NCBI GenBank assembly: GCA_017479785.1
Contig: JAFVBT010000050.1
Location: 1-14,184 of the forward strand
DNA length: 14,184 nucleotides
DNA from: Alphaproteobacteria bacterium
Lineage (GTDB): Bacteria > Pseudomonadota > Alphaproteobacteria > RF32 > CAG-239
Direction of reading: 5' to 3'
Below, in pieces: positions 1-8,047 of the stretch. The position numbers and the translations under genes were made by a program. The notes beneath the pieces are model-generated. The model made no database searches. It was not told the origin of the DNA and saw nothing but the letters and a program-made list of their open reading frames with translations. Numbering within the stretch: the first letter of the stretch is position 1; each line of letters opens with the position of its first letter.

Positions 1-1
1 A

Positions 2-298
2 CATGAGGCATATTTGCAGCAGACGATATCGCTTTCGGATAATAAGGAAGTTCAAAAATATGCGAATATGTCCAAAGATGAATATAATTCCAATAAAGAA
101 AAGATTGAAACATTGAAAAAAGAATTGCATAAGCAAGCAGACGCACCGATGGCGACGGATAAACAAATATCCGACGCGCAAAAGGCATTAGATGCATTAA
201 AAGCGATAGAAGAAGTGCAGACAGGCAAACCGATGACGGAACAACAGATAATTCGCACTGAAGCAAAAACTTCTGCGAACGGAACAAACAATAAGTAA
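2..298 (+). CDS. 3' end of an unidentified charged helical protein (5' truncated by window edge)
   Basis: The frame is open from the first complete codon at position 2 (His-Glu-Ala-Tyr-Leu-Gln...) and ends at TAA 296-298, so the gene begins upstream of the window. A TTG at 14 could be read as a start, but nothing resembling a ribosome binding site precedes it. The visible 98 residues are almost all charged or polar and predicted helical (runs of Lys/Glu/Gln with Leu/Ile spacing, such as KIETLKKELHKQ), with an Asn/Thr/Lys-rich tail. No membrane segment or cysteine is present. The stop codon overlaps the Shine-Dalgarno AAGGAG of the next gene, so the two are probably co-transcribed and translationally coupled. 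I do not recognise the family. By context it could be the tail of another periplasmic or accessory component of the secretion cluster. Confidence 0.7.
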   Translation, partial: HEAYLQQTISLSDNKEVQKYANMSKDEYNSNKEKIETLKKELHKQADAPMATDKQISDAQKALDALKAIEEVQTGKPMTEQQIIRTEAKTSANGTNNK

Positions 299-309
299 GG
301 AGCAAAAAC

Positions 310-1533
310 ATGAAAAAAATACATAAAAAAATATTCGGTGTTATGCTTCTTTTGGGTGTTCTGTGTACGTCAAACGTGTATGCCGTGAGCAAATTGGACT
401 ATACGGAACCGCCTAATGATTTAACGGCAAAAATTCAAAAAGTTAAAGAAAGAATAGAGCAAAAATATACAGAAGTTATGGAAATACTGAACGGAAAAAT
501 TCGTAAAGCTTTCGGTGCAGAAGGTGCTTTTCTGATTAACGAATATGTTTTCAGAAGAGGTTCTCACCTTGTCAGAAATGCAGTAATGGGACAACTCGCT
601 GTCGGAGATTTCAGTTTAAGAGGTTTATCACAAAGTATGCTGTCTCAACTTGGTTCTTTTAAGCTTGATTTGGCAAATTTAGTCATGTTGGCCGACGATT
701 ATGAAAATGCTTTGCAATACGGAAAGTTAGAAAAAACAAAGCAGATGAACATATTGCTGTCACAATATGAGGCGGAAAGAGACGCTGTTCAGAAGGCATT
801 GGCGAGCAATCCGAATGATGAAGAACTGAAAACTAAATTTGACGATTTGAATATTAATATTGCCAATATGCAGGCACAAATTCGCAATGTTATGACAGAA
901 CAAGTTGAAGATGATCAGAAAGTACAATCATACAGAAGCACTATTGCCAGTTTAGATGCTCAAGTGAGCAAATTGAGTGTTCTGAAAGCATCTAACAATT
1001 TGGTTAAAACACTGAATTCTAAACTGGATAATTTATTTGATAAATTAACGGATACGGAATCGCCGTATGTTACGAGTATGAATAAGTTATTTCTCGGTGT
1101 GTTTGAAAGCCCGAGCAGCATCAATTTAATGCGCATAAAGAAAGCGCGCAGAAAAGAATATTATGATGCACTGAAAAATGTCGCCCGAGAGTATTTGAAT
1201 ACTTATAAAAATATTGAAAAAATAACGGAAGAATCACAAAGTTGCGTAGAAGCATTGAGTAAGGCTGACGGCATATTCGGTCAGCAAACAATGCAAATTT
1301 GCGTAGATTTACAGCAAGCCAAAGCGGCTGCCGGTTATACGCAGTTTTTGTTGGCAAAACTTCGTTACAGAGTAACGGCAGATTTACAGGCGGGGAGCGG
1401 AAATTACGCCATAAACGGTTATGCCGATCCAACGAAATTTAATTTGGATAATTACAGATTTAAGAAAAGCGATTTATTATCCGTCAGTGTAAACAGCGCT
1501 AAAAATGCAATTGCGAACTTTAAGGGATTCTAG
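310..1533 (+). CDS. Secreted helical protein, possible VirB5-like component
   Basis: A 407-residue protein. The ATG at 310 follows a strong AAGGAG (297-302) with 7 bases of spacing. Residues 1-25 form a typical Sec signal peptide (Lys-rich start, hydrophobic core MLLLGVL, cleavage after VYA), so the mature protein should be periplasmic or extracellular. The Cys at 19 is inside the signal peptide and does not fit a lipobox. The rest has no membrane segment and looks largely alpha-helical, with heptad-like stretches around residues 30-65 and 140-240. Two cysteines near the C-terminus (ESQSCVEAL and QICVDLQQ) could form a disulfide. Long helical secreted proteins upstream of virB8 are often VirB5-type pilus-tip proteins, and the Gln/Ala-rich C-terminal helices would fit. 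I see no decisive motif, and 407 residues is longer than the roughly 220 usual for VirB5. Secretion is confident and identity is not. Confidence 0.8.
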   Translation: MKKIHKKIFGVMLLLGVLCTSNVYAVSKLDYTEPPNDLTAKIQKVKERIEQKYTEVMEILNGKIRKAFGAEGAFLINEYVFRRGSHLVRNAVMGQLAVGDFSLRGLSQSMLSQLGSFKLDLANLVMLADDYENALQYGKLEKTKQMNILLSQYEAERDAVQKALASNPNDEELKTKFDDLNINIANMQAQIRNVMTEQVEDDQKVQSYRSTIASLDAQVSKLSVLKASNNLVKTLNSKLDNLFDKLTDTESPYVTSMNKLFLGVFESPSSINLMRIKKARRKEYYDALKNVAREYLNTYKNIEKITEESQSCVEALSKADGIFGQQTMQICVDLQQAKAAAGYTQFLLAKLRYRVTADLQAGSGNYAINGYADPTKFNLDNYRFKKSDLLSVSVNSAKNAIANFKGF

Positions 1534-1542
1534 GAGGACAAA

Positions 1543-4500
1543 ATGAAAAAGATAAGTTATTTTCTATCGGTTTTACTTACCTGTTCTCTGCTTTCATCAG
1601 GAGCAAAGGCTTTTGCGTGGCCTGATTATACACCGCTGTTGCCGTGGTCTTCCCAGTTTTGCCCGACTTGTATCGCACCAACAATTATGATGGCCGAGTC
1701 ATATATCCAACAAGGCATACAGGTTAAGAGAGAGTTGGAACAAATTACCAATATATCGTACCTGAAACAGTTCTTAAGAAGCTATACACTGGGTTTGGGT
1801 GAAACATTATTCAGTGCGTTAAAAAACAGATTGTCATTTAATCAAAAAAGAGAATATTCAATGACAATAGAAAAATGCAAAAAAGCGAATATAGATGTCA
1901 GTAATGCGGAATCCGTACAAAAAGGCTTTATATCGCTGTTTTTGGAATATCCATCTTCTAAGGTGCGCATTCAGAATGCATATAGGAAAAAAGGTAATGA
2001 TCTTAAGACGGATGTAATGCTTGAAGCCTATGTAACATCTATGGAAATGGCCAGAAGACTGTATGGTCAAACGGAAAATACACCGGATGCGGAAGAAAAA
2101 GAAGAGCGCAAAGCCAAAGGCAATACGGATATCAGTAAGCTCGGATTATTAACGCAGTTTAAATATGTGGAGCAATGTCTGCTTGAAGGTAACCAGACGG
2201 ATGAAACCGGCATGCAGAAGATAAGTGATGCTTGTCGCAAAACAGGCCTTGATGATTGTTCAGGCACTTCTACGGACCCCGATGAACAGAAAAAAGAGGA
2301 CAGTGTTTGTTTGCGGAAAAACGCGGTGTTGGCAATGCGCTTATATGAACAATTTATGGTTTATAATGAATATATAACATCCATGCTTCAGGAATATGAA
2401 GCCGTTCAGGCCATAAACAGCACGGCGTCCATCAGAACACCGGATGAGGGATCTTATGGCGTTACAAAAATAAAAAAACAAAATGAATCTTCGGTTATGA
2501 GTGAAAAAATTAAATCCGGTTTAATTAAAACCAAAGCTGTAGAATTTAGAGATTTCAGCCTGTATGCCGATGAGGAAGTTACTTTGAGCGCGGAAGATGA
2601 GGCCGTATTTGACGCTTATGAAAAAAATTTGCAATCGGACGAGAAAATCACTGTCGGAAAATTTGAAAGAACGGATAAAGTTGAAGGTTTTAAATCTCCT
2701 TTGGAAGAAAAAGAGGAAGATTTTGAAAGTTTGTCAGCACTCGCTGAAATAGAAGAAAATTTGGATACGGCAGTGAATATGCATAATATGAAACAAAATT
2801 TGCCAAATTATCGTAAGGTATACAGAAACTATGATGAAACGCAAAAGTATTATAATCAGGTGATGCAGAATTTGGAAAATTCCGGAAAATGTGTTGTGAA
2901 TTTTCTGTCTCCTTATTACAGCAATGCCACAAAAATATGGTTTGGGGACAAATGTAACTATTACGGCAAAGGGATGATTTATTGCCATTATCAAACGGAA
3001 AAATCCGTAAATCAGGCAAACTCCGAGGAAACGAAAACAAGTCTGGGAGAATTTGATATATTGTGTCCGGATGATCGCAATCATATGTGTTACATCAAGA
3101 GTATGCGCGACAGTAAATACAATCGGGGCCTTATCGGTTATTTAATGAATTTGTACCAAACCATTAAAGATAATCAAGCTTCGCAAGAAGTTGAAGCCTA
3201 TATAGAGACAACGGATGTTGGAAATCCGGATAGCAATGTGACTGAAGTTGATATTAAGCTTGCATATAAATCGGGCGGCGACGCTGTGAGTGCAAATGCC
3301 GATTCTCAAAATGCCGAGATTAAGAGTGCAAGCACTTTTGAAGAAGCATATCAACAGGCAACTGAAGAAGAAAACAGTGATGAAAGTTCGGTTGTAACGC
3401 CAAACGGCAATTCAACATTGCAGTCTTTAAGTAGTTTGCAGGCGCAGGCAGCTCCGGAAGATGCTTCGGAAATGACGAACATCAAGAATTATGATGCGGC
3501 AGAGCAAGAGAAAAAAGAAGCGCGAAAAGGCGAACTTTTGAACTGGTCTATCGGTGCCGAAGTTGTTAAAGATATTGCACAGGATTTAACCAGTCCGACG
3601 CCACAATTCGGAGCGGTAAAGAAACGCTTTCCGTTGTGGTATGACCAAAAAGAATATTACAATCAATATATAGACGGCAAATATACCAATATCAAAAATT
3701 ATTTAAATTCCGATTCGTTCTTATCCAAGTTTGTGCAAGCGACCAAAGACCTGATTGCTGAATATCCGTATAAGAGTGATAAAGAGATAAATGCCGAAAA
3801 GAAACGTAAGGAAGACATAAAAAGCATAACGGATTTTTACAGCGCGAATATGGAAAAGGTGGCAGAAAAATCCGTTGTAGAAAAAGAATTTGCGGAAGCG
3901 GATGCTTTGAAAAAAACTAAAAGGACCGAGTTGGAACAGTCTGTAAAGTCCATAAATGCGGCTATTTATGATCAGCATAAAAAGATAGATGTATTAAATA
4001 AACAAATCAGCATATTAAACCGAATTCAGAATAATCAGGAAGACAATATCATGAATTCGGATGGTATGCGTATATATTCCGAAGAAGGTTTGGAATACTC
4101 CAAAAAAATGTATGCCGGCAGAGATACGGATCCGGCGCAATCCGAACAAAATAAGACGTTCCAAAAAAATAAGGAAGACAGCGAAGATAATAAAGATAAT
4201 GCCGAACGGATATTGTCTGAAATCAAATTATCAAACAACATTCCGACATTGGAAAAACAGGTGGAACAAGCTAAAGAGAAAATCAAAAGATTGGAAGAAG
4301 ATGAGGAAAAAATTCGCTCGGATTATGTTTTGGCCATAAGCAATTTGGAAGAAACCAACAGGCTCAAAATGGAAGAGTTGCAGCAACAAGATGCCACCAA
4401 TAAGGAATTGTTGTCTGCTATAGAAGGTGCGGCGGCTGAAATTGCACCGGCCGGTATTATTAAACAGGTGATGGATTGTATGCGTGCATATACCGTACAA

Positions 4501-6174
4501 CAGGTAGAAAAAACTCAAAAAGAATTAGAAACCTTAAAGGACAATGAAGAACTTTATTATGAAGCGTATGCCGATAAAGTGACGGATATTCACAAAAAAC
4601 TAATGAAAAAAATAACATCGGTATCTGTGACGGATTTTAAAAACATATGCCCGGTTATAAGTACATTGGGTGACCTTGGTTTGGCAGTTGGTTTAGATGA
4701 ATTGCTAAAGAATGTTTTATCAATGGTTGATGACGTGTGTGCTCAAGATGTATGTATGAAGCCGGACAGTGACTATTTCGTCGGTATTGTCGCAAAAAAA
4801 CGTGATTTTACGGCTCCGAAATCGCCGATGAGTTTTACTTCCGCACCGGCTCGTGAAATATTTCACTTTGATATGCAGGATATAAGTAATGTAGACAGGT
4901 ATATCCGAGACAAACGACATCAGGATGATAATGAGAATATAATTCTTTCCAAAGAGAGTATTATGTCAAGCGGTGTGGAAATACCTGAAGTTTGGAAACG
5001 AATTCTGGCGGATCACGCTTATGTGGAAAGAGATTTTGATTTGAAAAAACTTTTGGGCGATGAGCAAAAAATCAAAAATTCGGAAAAAGCATTTGTGCGC
5101 TCGGGAATATATCCGTGTATATCGGAAAAACAAAAGAAAGTTGTTGATATTCAGAAAGATTTTACATATACCCTGAAAGAGCCGACGGATATTGAAGCAT
5201 ATCGTATGCAGTTACCAGTTTGCCAAACGGCACAATACGGAATATATGATAAGAAAAGAGACAGAACAACACCCGGCGTACAGGATACGGAAATTGATAT
5301 CGGGTGGACGAACGAAGGTTTCAATGACGCAACCGGTGTAATGCCTGAAACCAGCGAGCTCGGACAAATATTGTCATATATTCCGGATAAAGAGGAAAAG
5401 TTTGTCACAACTCTGAATGGTATGCATATGAAAGCAAATTTAAATAAAATTAAATACAGACTGACATTCAATAATAAATTATTGCAAGCATACAAGTATA
5501 TAGAAGATATGCATGATTTCGGTAAAGACACGGCTGCTGATTATCGTTATACCGCAGGTATGCGTGCTTTGTACCAACGCAATCAGTTGGGTGATTATCT
5601 TAATTACATGGAGTTTGAAAGAGATGTGTCCAATTCGTTGCAAGCTTTGGAAGACAGAGTCGGAGATATCAGACAAAGTTTATCCTCAACCTTTATTGAG
5701 GCAGATTATCAAATGAATGAAGATTTCTCTTTATTGGAACAAGAAGATTACGATAAAGCGGCAGAAGTATTAAACTCTCAGAAAGAAATCTATCTTAATT
5801 TAGCGAAAAATGCTCTTAAGAATATTCAAGGAAAAACAAAATATATTGCAAAGAAAGTAGCGGAGATTCAACATAAGATAGAAGTTTTGGAAAAAGATGC
5901 GGACGAGGTTGTTCAAATCAGCGGTGATGAAGATTTGGATGAACTGGATAGTCATATTTTAACACAAAATGCCGATACTGCAATTGCGGGTGAATATGAT
6001 AAAGCTGCGGAGGAAGAGTTTTCGGCACAACTGGAAAAAATGTCACGTCCGCTTTGTGTATCGTATCCGGTTTCGGTGAAAAATGTTGCCACACCGCCGC
6101 TGAACGACGGGGTAAATACCAATAATCTTGCCGTTAAAGCCAAAGCCGCGGCAATAGAAAATAAACTAAACTGA
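1543..6174 (+). CDS. Giant secreted coiled-coil protein of the secretion cluster (1543 aa), function unknown
   Basis: The ATG at 1543 follows AGGAGG (1532-1537), which overlaps the upstream stop. Residues 1-25 are a Sec signal peptide ending AKAFA. The mature N-terminus carries a CPTC motif (Cys40, Cys43), the spacing seen in thiol-disulfide proteins or paired-cysteine sites. A second cysteine group lies at residues 450, 471, 481, 508 and 516 and suggests a disulfide-stabilised domain. Acidic linker regions follow (about 590-640, Glu/Ser/Ala-rich). Long coiled-coil stretches appear at roughly 732-849, 893-962, 985-1024 and 1367-1461. No transmembrane segment follows the signal peptide, so the protein should be periplasmic, surface-exposed or a secreted scaffold. 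The frame is intact over 4.6 kb. I do not recognise the family. Its place directly before the VirB8/VirB7/VirB9 genes suggests a structural accessory or an adhesin-like extracellular part of the machine. Confidence 0.85.
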   Translation: MKKISYFLSVLLTCSLLSSGAKAFAWPDYTPLLPWSSQFCPTCIAPTIMMAESYIQQGIQVKRELEQITNISYLKQFLRSYTLGLGETLFSALKNRLSFNQKREYSMTIEKCKKANIDVSNAESVQKGFISLFLEYPSSKVRIQNAYRKKGNDLKTDVMLEAYVTSMEMARRLYGQTENTPDAEEKEERKAKGNTDISKLGLLTQFKYVEQCLLEGNQTDETGMQKISDACRKTGLDDCSGTSTDPDEQKKEDSVCLRKNAVLAMRLYEQFMVYNEYITSMLQEYEAVQAINSTASIRTPDEGSYGVTKIKKQNESSVMSEKIKSGLIKTKAVEFRDFSLYADEEVTLSAEDEAVFDAYEKNLQSDEKITVGKFERTDKVEGFKSPLEEKEEDFESLSALAEIEENLDTAVNMHNMKQNLPNYRKVYRNYDETQKYYNQVMQNLENSGKCVVNFLSPYYSNATKIWFGDKCNYYGKGMIYCHYQTEKSVNQANSEETKTSLGEFDILCPDDRNHMCYIKSMRDSKYNRGLIGYLMNLYQTIKDNQASQEVEAYIETTDVGNPDSNVTEVDIKLAYKSGGDAVSANADSQNAEIKSASTFEEAYQQATEEENSDESSVVTPNGNSTLQSLSSLQAQAAPEDASEMTNIKNYDAAEQEKKEARKGELLNWSIGAEVVKDIAQDLTSPTPQFGAVKKRFPLWYDQKEYYNQYIDGKYTNIKNYLNSDSFLSKFVQATKDLIAEYPYKSDKEINAEKKRKEDIKSITDFYSANMEKVAEKSVVEKEFAEADALKKTKRTELEQSVKSINAAIYDQHKKIDVLNKQISILNRIQNNQEDNIMNSDGMRIYSEEGLEYSKKMYAGRDTDPAQSEQNKTFQKNKEDSEDNKDNAERILSEIKLSNNIPTLEKQVEQAKEKIKRLEEDEEKIRSDYVLAISNLEETNRLKMEELQQQDATNKELLSAIEGAAAEIAPAGIIKQVMDCMRAYTVQQVEKTQKELETLKDNEELYYEAYADKVTDIHKKLMKKITSVSVTDFKNICPVISTLGDLGLAVGLDELLKNVLSMVDDVCAQDVCMKPDSDYFVGIVAKKRDFTAPKSPMSFTSAPAREIFHFDMQDISNVDRYIRDKRHQDDNENIILSKESIMSSGVEIPEVWKRILADHAYVERDFDLKKLLGDEQKIKNSEKAFVRSGIYPCISEKQKKVVDIQKDFTYTLKEPTDIEAYRMQLPVCQTAQYGIYDKKRDRTTPGVQDTEIDIGWTNEGFNDATGVMPETSELGQILSYIPDKEEKFVTTLNGMHMKANLNKIKYRLTFNNKLLQAYKYIEDMHDFGKDTAADYRYTAGMRALYQRNQLGDYLNYMEFERDVSNSLQALEDRVGDIRQSLSSTFIEADYQMNEDFSLLEQEDYDKAAEVLNSQKEIYLNLAKNALKNIQGKTKYIAKKVAEIQHKIEVLEKDADEVVQISGDEDLDELDSHILTQNADTAIAGEYDKAAEEEFSAQLEKMSRPLCVSYPVSVKNVATPPLNDGVNTNNLAVKAKAAAIENKLN

Positions 6175-6179
6175 TACAA

Positions 6180-6186
6180 AGAGGTG
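6180..6186 (+). promoter_or_regulatory. Ribosome binding site that fixes a TTG start
   Basis: AGAGGTG lies four bases before TTG 6191. It supports TTG as the start of the first VirB8-like gene, since the next in-frame ATG lies beyond the transmembrane helix. Confidence 0.65.
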
Positions 6187-6190
6187 AAAA

Positions 6191-6943
6191 TTGGCTCAAT
6201 TAGGGAATGGAATAAAAAAGGTTTTGTTGACGGACAGAAATGCTCAAAACACAAAAGGTCCGGATATTCACTTTATTGAAGATAATGAAGCGGGCACATC
6301 TTCGTCAAAAGAGACTTATTTCAGATGGGTATCTCGTTTGGTTTTGTTGTGTGCCATACTTTCTTTGGCTTTCTTTTTGAGTGCCTCATTGGTGATTTTT
6401 CGTTTGGCTCCGGAAATTATCACTGAGCCGTTGTTGATTATTCGTCAAGATGAATCATCAAAAATGGTTCGGTATGAGCCGATGACGCGTGATATGCCGT
6501 CGCTGCGCCAACTTACTGAAATGTATATTAAGCAATATATTTCATTAAGAAATACGGTTATTAATGATATGACGGAAATGACAACGCGGTGGGCACCTGG
6601 CGGAATTGTGCATTATATGTCATCTGTAGATGTGTATAGAGATTTTATCGGTCAAAACGCGAAAAGTATTGATAGAATGTTTGATAAAGGTTATTCCAGC
6701 GAAGTCAGAATAGATGAAATGGAAAAAGAAAGCGAAAACAGTCCGGCGTGGCGTGTGAAGTTTACGGTGTTCCATCTATCGCAGGAAAGAGGCTCGTCAG
6801 GAGCGTTAATCCTAAAAACGAGCAAATATAGGGCCTCTATTACTCCGAAATTTATTCCGCAACGTCGGCTTGTACGGGCACGTCTGATTAATCCGCTCGG
6901 GTTTACGGTCATAAAATATAATCAAAGTGAAATAAAGGAATAA
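6191..6943 (+). CDS. virB8: VirB8-like inner-membrane protein, first paralogue
   Basis: A 250-residue protein with the bitopic VirB8 layout: a polar cytoplasmic tail (1-45), one transmembrane helix (about 48-70) and a periplasmic domain. Shared with the second copy downstream are the segments QYISLRNT, DMTEMTTRW and MSSVDVYRDFI, the late YRAS motif, and the terminal NPLGFTVIKY (Asn234-Phe238), which matches the NPxGFxV ending typical of VirB8. In VirB-type systems this domain links the inner-membrane complex to the periplasmic core and makes contact with VirB9 and VirB10. The start codon is TTG. The gene begins 17 bases after the 1543-residue ORF ends. Compared with the second copy, it lacks the PLYRVEPYLL-type sequence just after the membrane helix and has APEIITEPLLII instead, so it is the more diverged copy. 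The Dot/Icm proteins DotI and IcmL share this fold and are a remote alternative. Confidence 0.78.
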   Translation: MAQLGNGIKKVLLTDRNAQNTKGPDIHFIEDNEAGTSSSKETYFRWVSRLVLLCAILSLAFFLSASLVIFRLAPEIITEPLLIIRQDESSKMVRYEPMTRDMPSLRQLTEMYIKQYISLRNTVINDMTEMTTRWAPGGIVHYMSSVDVYRDFIGQNAKSIDRMFDKGYSSEVRIDEMEKESENSPAWRVKFTVFHLSQERGSSGALILKTSKYRASITPKFIPQRRLVRARLINPLGFTVIKYNQSEIKE

Positions 6944-7068
6944 TTTATTTAATTTATTTTAATCTTTTTGTTCTAGTATAATGGACAAGGGAGTCTCTTT
7001 TAGGTGCGTGAAATACCGTAAATATAAGGGAAAACCTTGTAAATGACGGATTCTGTTTAAATGATAAA
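6944..7068 (+). promoter_or_regulatory. Only sizeable intergenic gap: AT-rich, with TATAAT box and hairpin
   Basis: This 125-base stretch is the only break in an otherwise packed gene run. It opens with a T/A-rich tract (6944-6970) and holds a perfect TATAAT at 6977-6982. The -35 region is poor (T-rich, no TTGACA), and no TG extension is present. Downstream, AAGG (7026-7029) and CCTT (7035-7038) can form a small hairpin, nested inside CCGT (7016-7019) and ACGG (7046-7049). ACAAGG at 6985-6990 could instead pair with CCTTGT at 7035-7040, giving an alternative fold. It may be an internal promoter with a structured leader for the virB7-virB8-virB9 group. The promoter call rests on the -10 box alone. 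Confidence 0.35.
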
Positions 7069-7272
7069 ATGGAAAGAAAAAAGATGTCTAAAAGAATATT
7101 GATATTGGTTTTGTTTTTGGTTTTATCCGCTTGTACGTTGTTCGGTTCGTATTATGAACCGGAAACGGTAGGCATCGGCAAAGATATCAATGAATTGAAA
7201 TTATCGCCGTGTGCGTGCATGCAGATAGATTTAATAAAGAATGTACCTGACTGGTTTTGGGAAACAATTTAG
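7069..7272 (+). CDS. Small VirB7-like outer-membrane lipoprotein
   Basis: A 67-residue ORF. The next in-frame ATG at 7084 is an equally good start (62 residues, giving N-terminus MSKRILIL), and a weak purine run (GGAAAGA, 7071-7077) lies before it. The N-terminus is a clear lipoprotein signal: Lys/Arg, then the hydrophobic core ILILVLFLV, then the lipobox LSAC. Cys22 (Cys17 from the second start) would be lipidated. The mature part is only about 46 residues and contains two further cysteines (SPCACM). A tiny lipoprotein directly before virB8 and virB9 is the hallmark of VirB7, which stabilises VirB9 at the outer membrane, in Agrobacterium by a disulfide. The call rests on lipobox, size and position, because VirB7 sequences diverge too much for recognition by sequence alone. 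Confidence 0.68.
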   Translation: MERKKMSKRILILVLFLVLSACTLFGSYYEPETVGIGKDINELKLSPCACMQIDLIKNVPDWFWETI

Positions 7273-7286
7273 ATGGGATAAATTAA

Positions 7287-8033
7287 ATGGCTGATCAGTT
7301 AGGGACAAACAATACGCAACAGAAATTGATAACGGGACAGAAAACAAATCCCGGAGTTCGTCATGTTGTAAGAAATATTAATCGCAGCGAAGACAGTTTG
7401 GTTGTTAACGCAAGCGAAAAAAGATATTTGTGGACGGCACGTGCGTTTGCGGTGGTAACTGCTATCAGTCTTTGTTGTAATTTATTGTTGTTGCTGACGG
7501 TGTCAAATATTTTGCCTTTGTATAGAGTTGAACCGTATTTACTAACCTTATCCGATAAGAAAGAGCAAGTATATAATATCATTCCGTACAGTAAGGATAT
7601 GGAATCGCAAAAAGCCATAACCGAAACTTTTGTCAGACAATATATATTATTGAGAACGACATTGCTGCCTGATATAGATGAAATGTTATCACGTTGGCAA
7701 GAGGGCGGTGATTTGCAGGAAATGTCCTCACCGGTTGTTTATCAGGACTTTATTAAAAATACCGGAACAACATTAATGCAGCGCATGAAACGAGACGGCT
7801 TAACCAGTAATGTCAAAATAATCACCGTTAACGAAATAGAAGATGGAGTTTGGCAGGTGGAATATAAAATAGATTATTATTTACCGTCATCGTCACAACC
7901 GACATCTTATCGCTATAGAGCAAGCCTAAAAGTACAATATATACGTCGCCGTGTTAAATATGGAGAACGCTTGAAAAATCCGGTTGGGTTTAAGGTTGTT
8001 TCGTACGGCACTAAAAAATTGGAAGATAAATAG
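7287..8033 (+). CDS. virB8: VirB8 inner-membrane protein, second and more canonical paralogue
   Basis: A 248-residue protein: cytoplasmic tail 1-48, transmembrane helix about 51-72, periplasmic VirB8 domain after that. Directly after the membrane helix comes ILPLYRVEPYLL (75-86), which matches the PLK-x-x-x-P(F/Y) region of VirB8 proteins. YRASLKVQYIRRR and the closing NPVGFKVVSY (Asn231-Phe235) match the conserved C-terminal strand. VirB8 dimerises in the periplasm and helps assemble the channel with VirB9 and VirB10. The gene starts 14 bases after the lipoprotein gene, with only a weak GGGA (7275-7278) before the ATG, and is followed by virB9 after 14 bases. Two intact VirB8 copies on either side of a VirB7-like gene recall the duplicated VirB8 genes of Rickettsiales rvh systems. 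Confidence 0.86.
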   Translation: MADQLGTNNTQQKLITGQKTNPGVRHVVRNINRSEDSLVVNASEKRYLWTARAFAVVTAISLCCNLLLLLTVSNILPLYRVEPYLLTLSDKKEQVYNIIPYSKDMESQKAITETFVRQYILLRTTLLPDIDEMLSRWQEGGDLQEMSSPVVYQDFIKNTGTTLMQRMKRDGLTSNVKIITVNEIEDGVWQVEYKIDYYLPSSSQPTSYRYRASLKVQYIRRRVKYGERLKNPVGFKVVSYGTKKLEDK

Positions 8034-8047
8034 AAGGATATATTACC

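Noticed and set aside
14..298. TTG at 14 as a true start of the first gene
   Set aside because: The frame is open back to position 2 and no Shine-Dalgarno precedes the TTG, so the gene most likely begins outside the window.
4061..4339. Plus-strand frame of 92 codons within the large gene
   Set aside because: It is an out-of-frame shadow in A-rich coiled-coil coding sequence, with Lys/Arg-heavy composition and no start signal.
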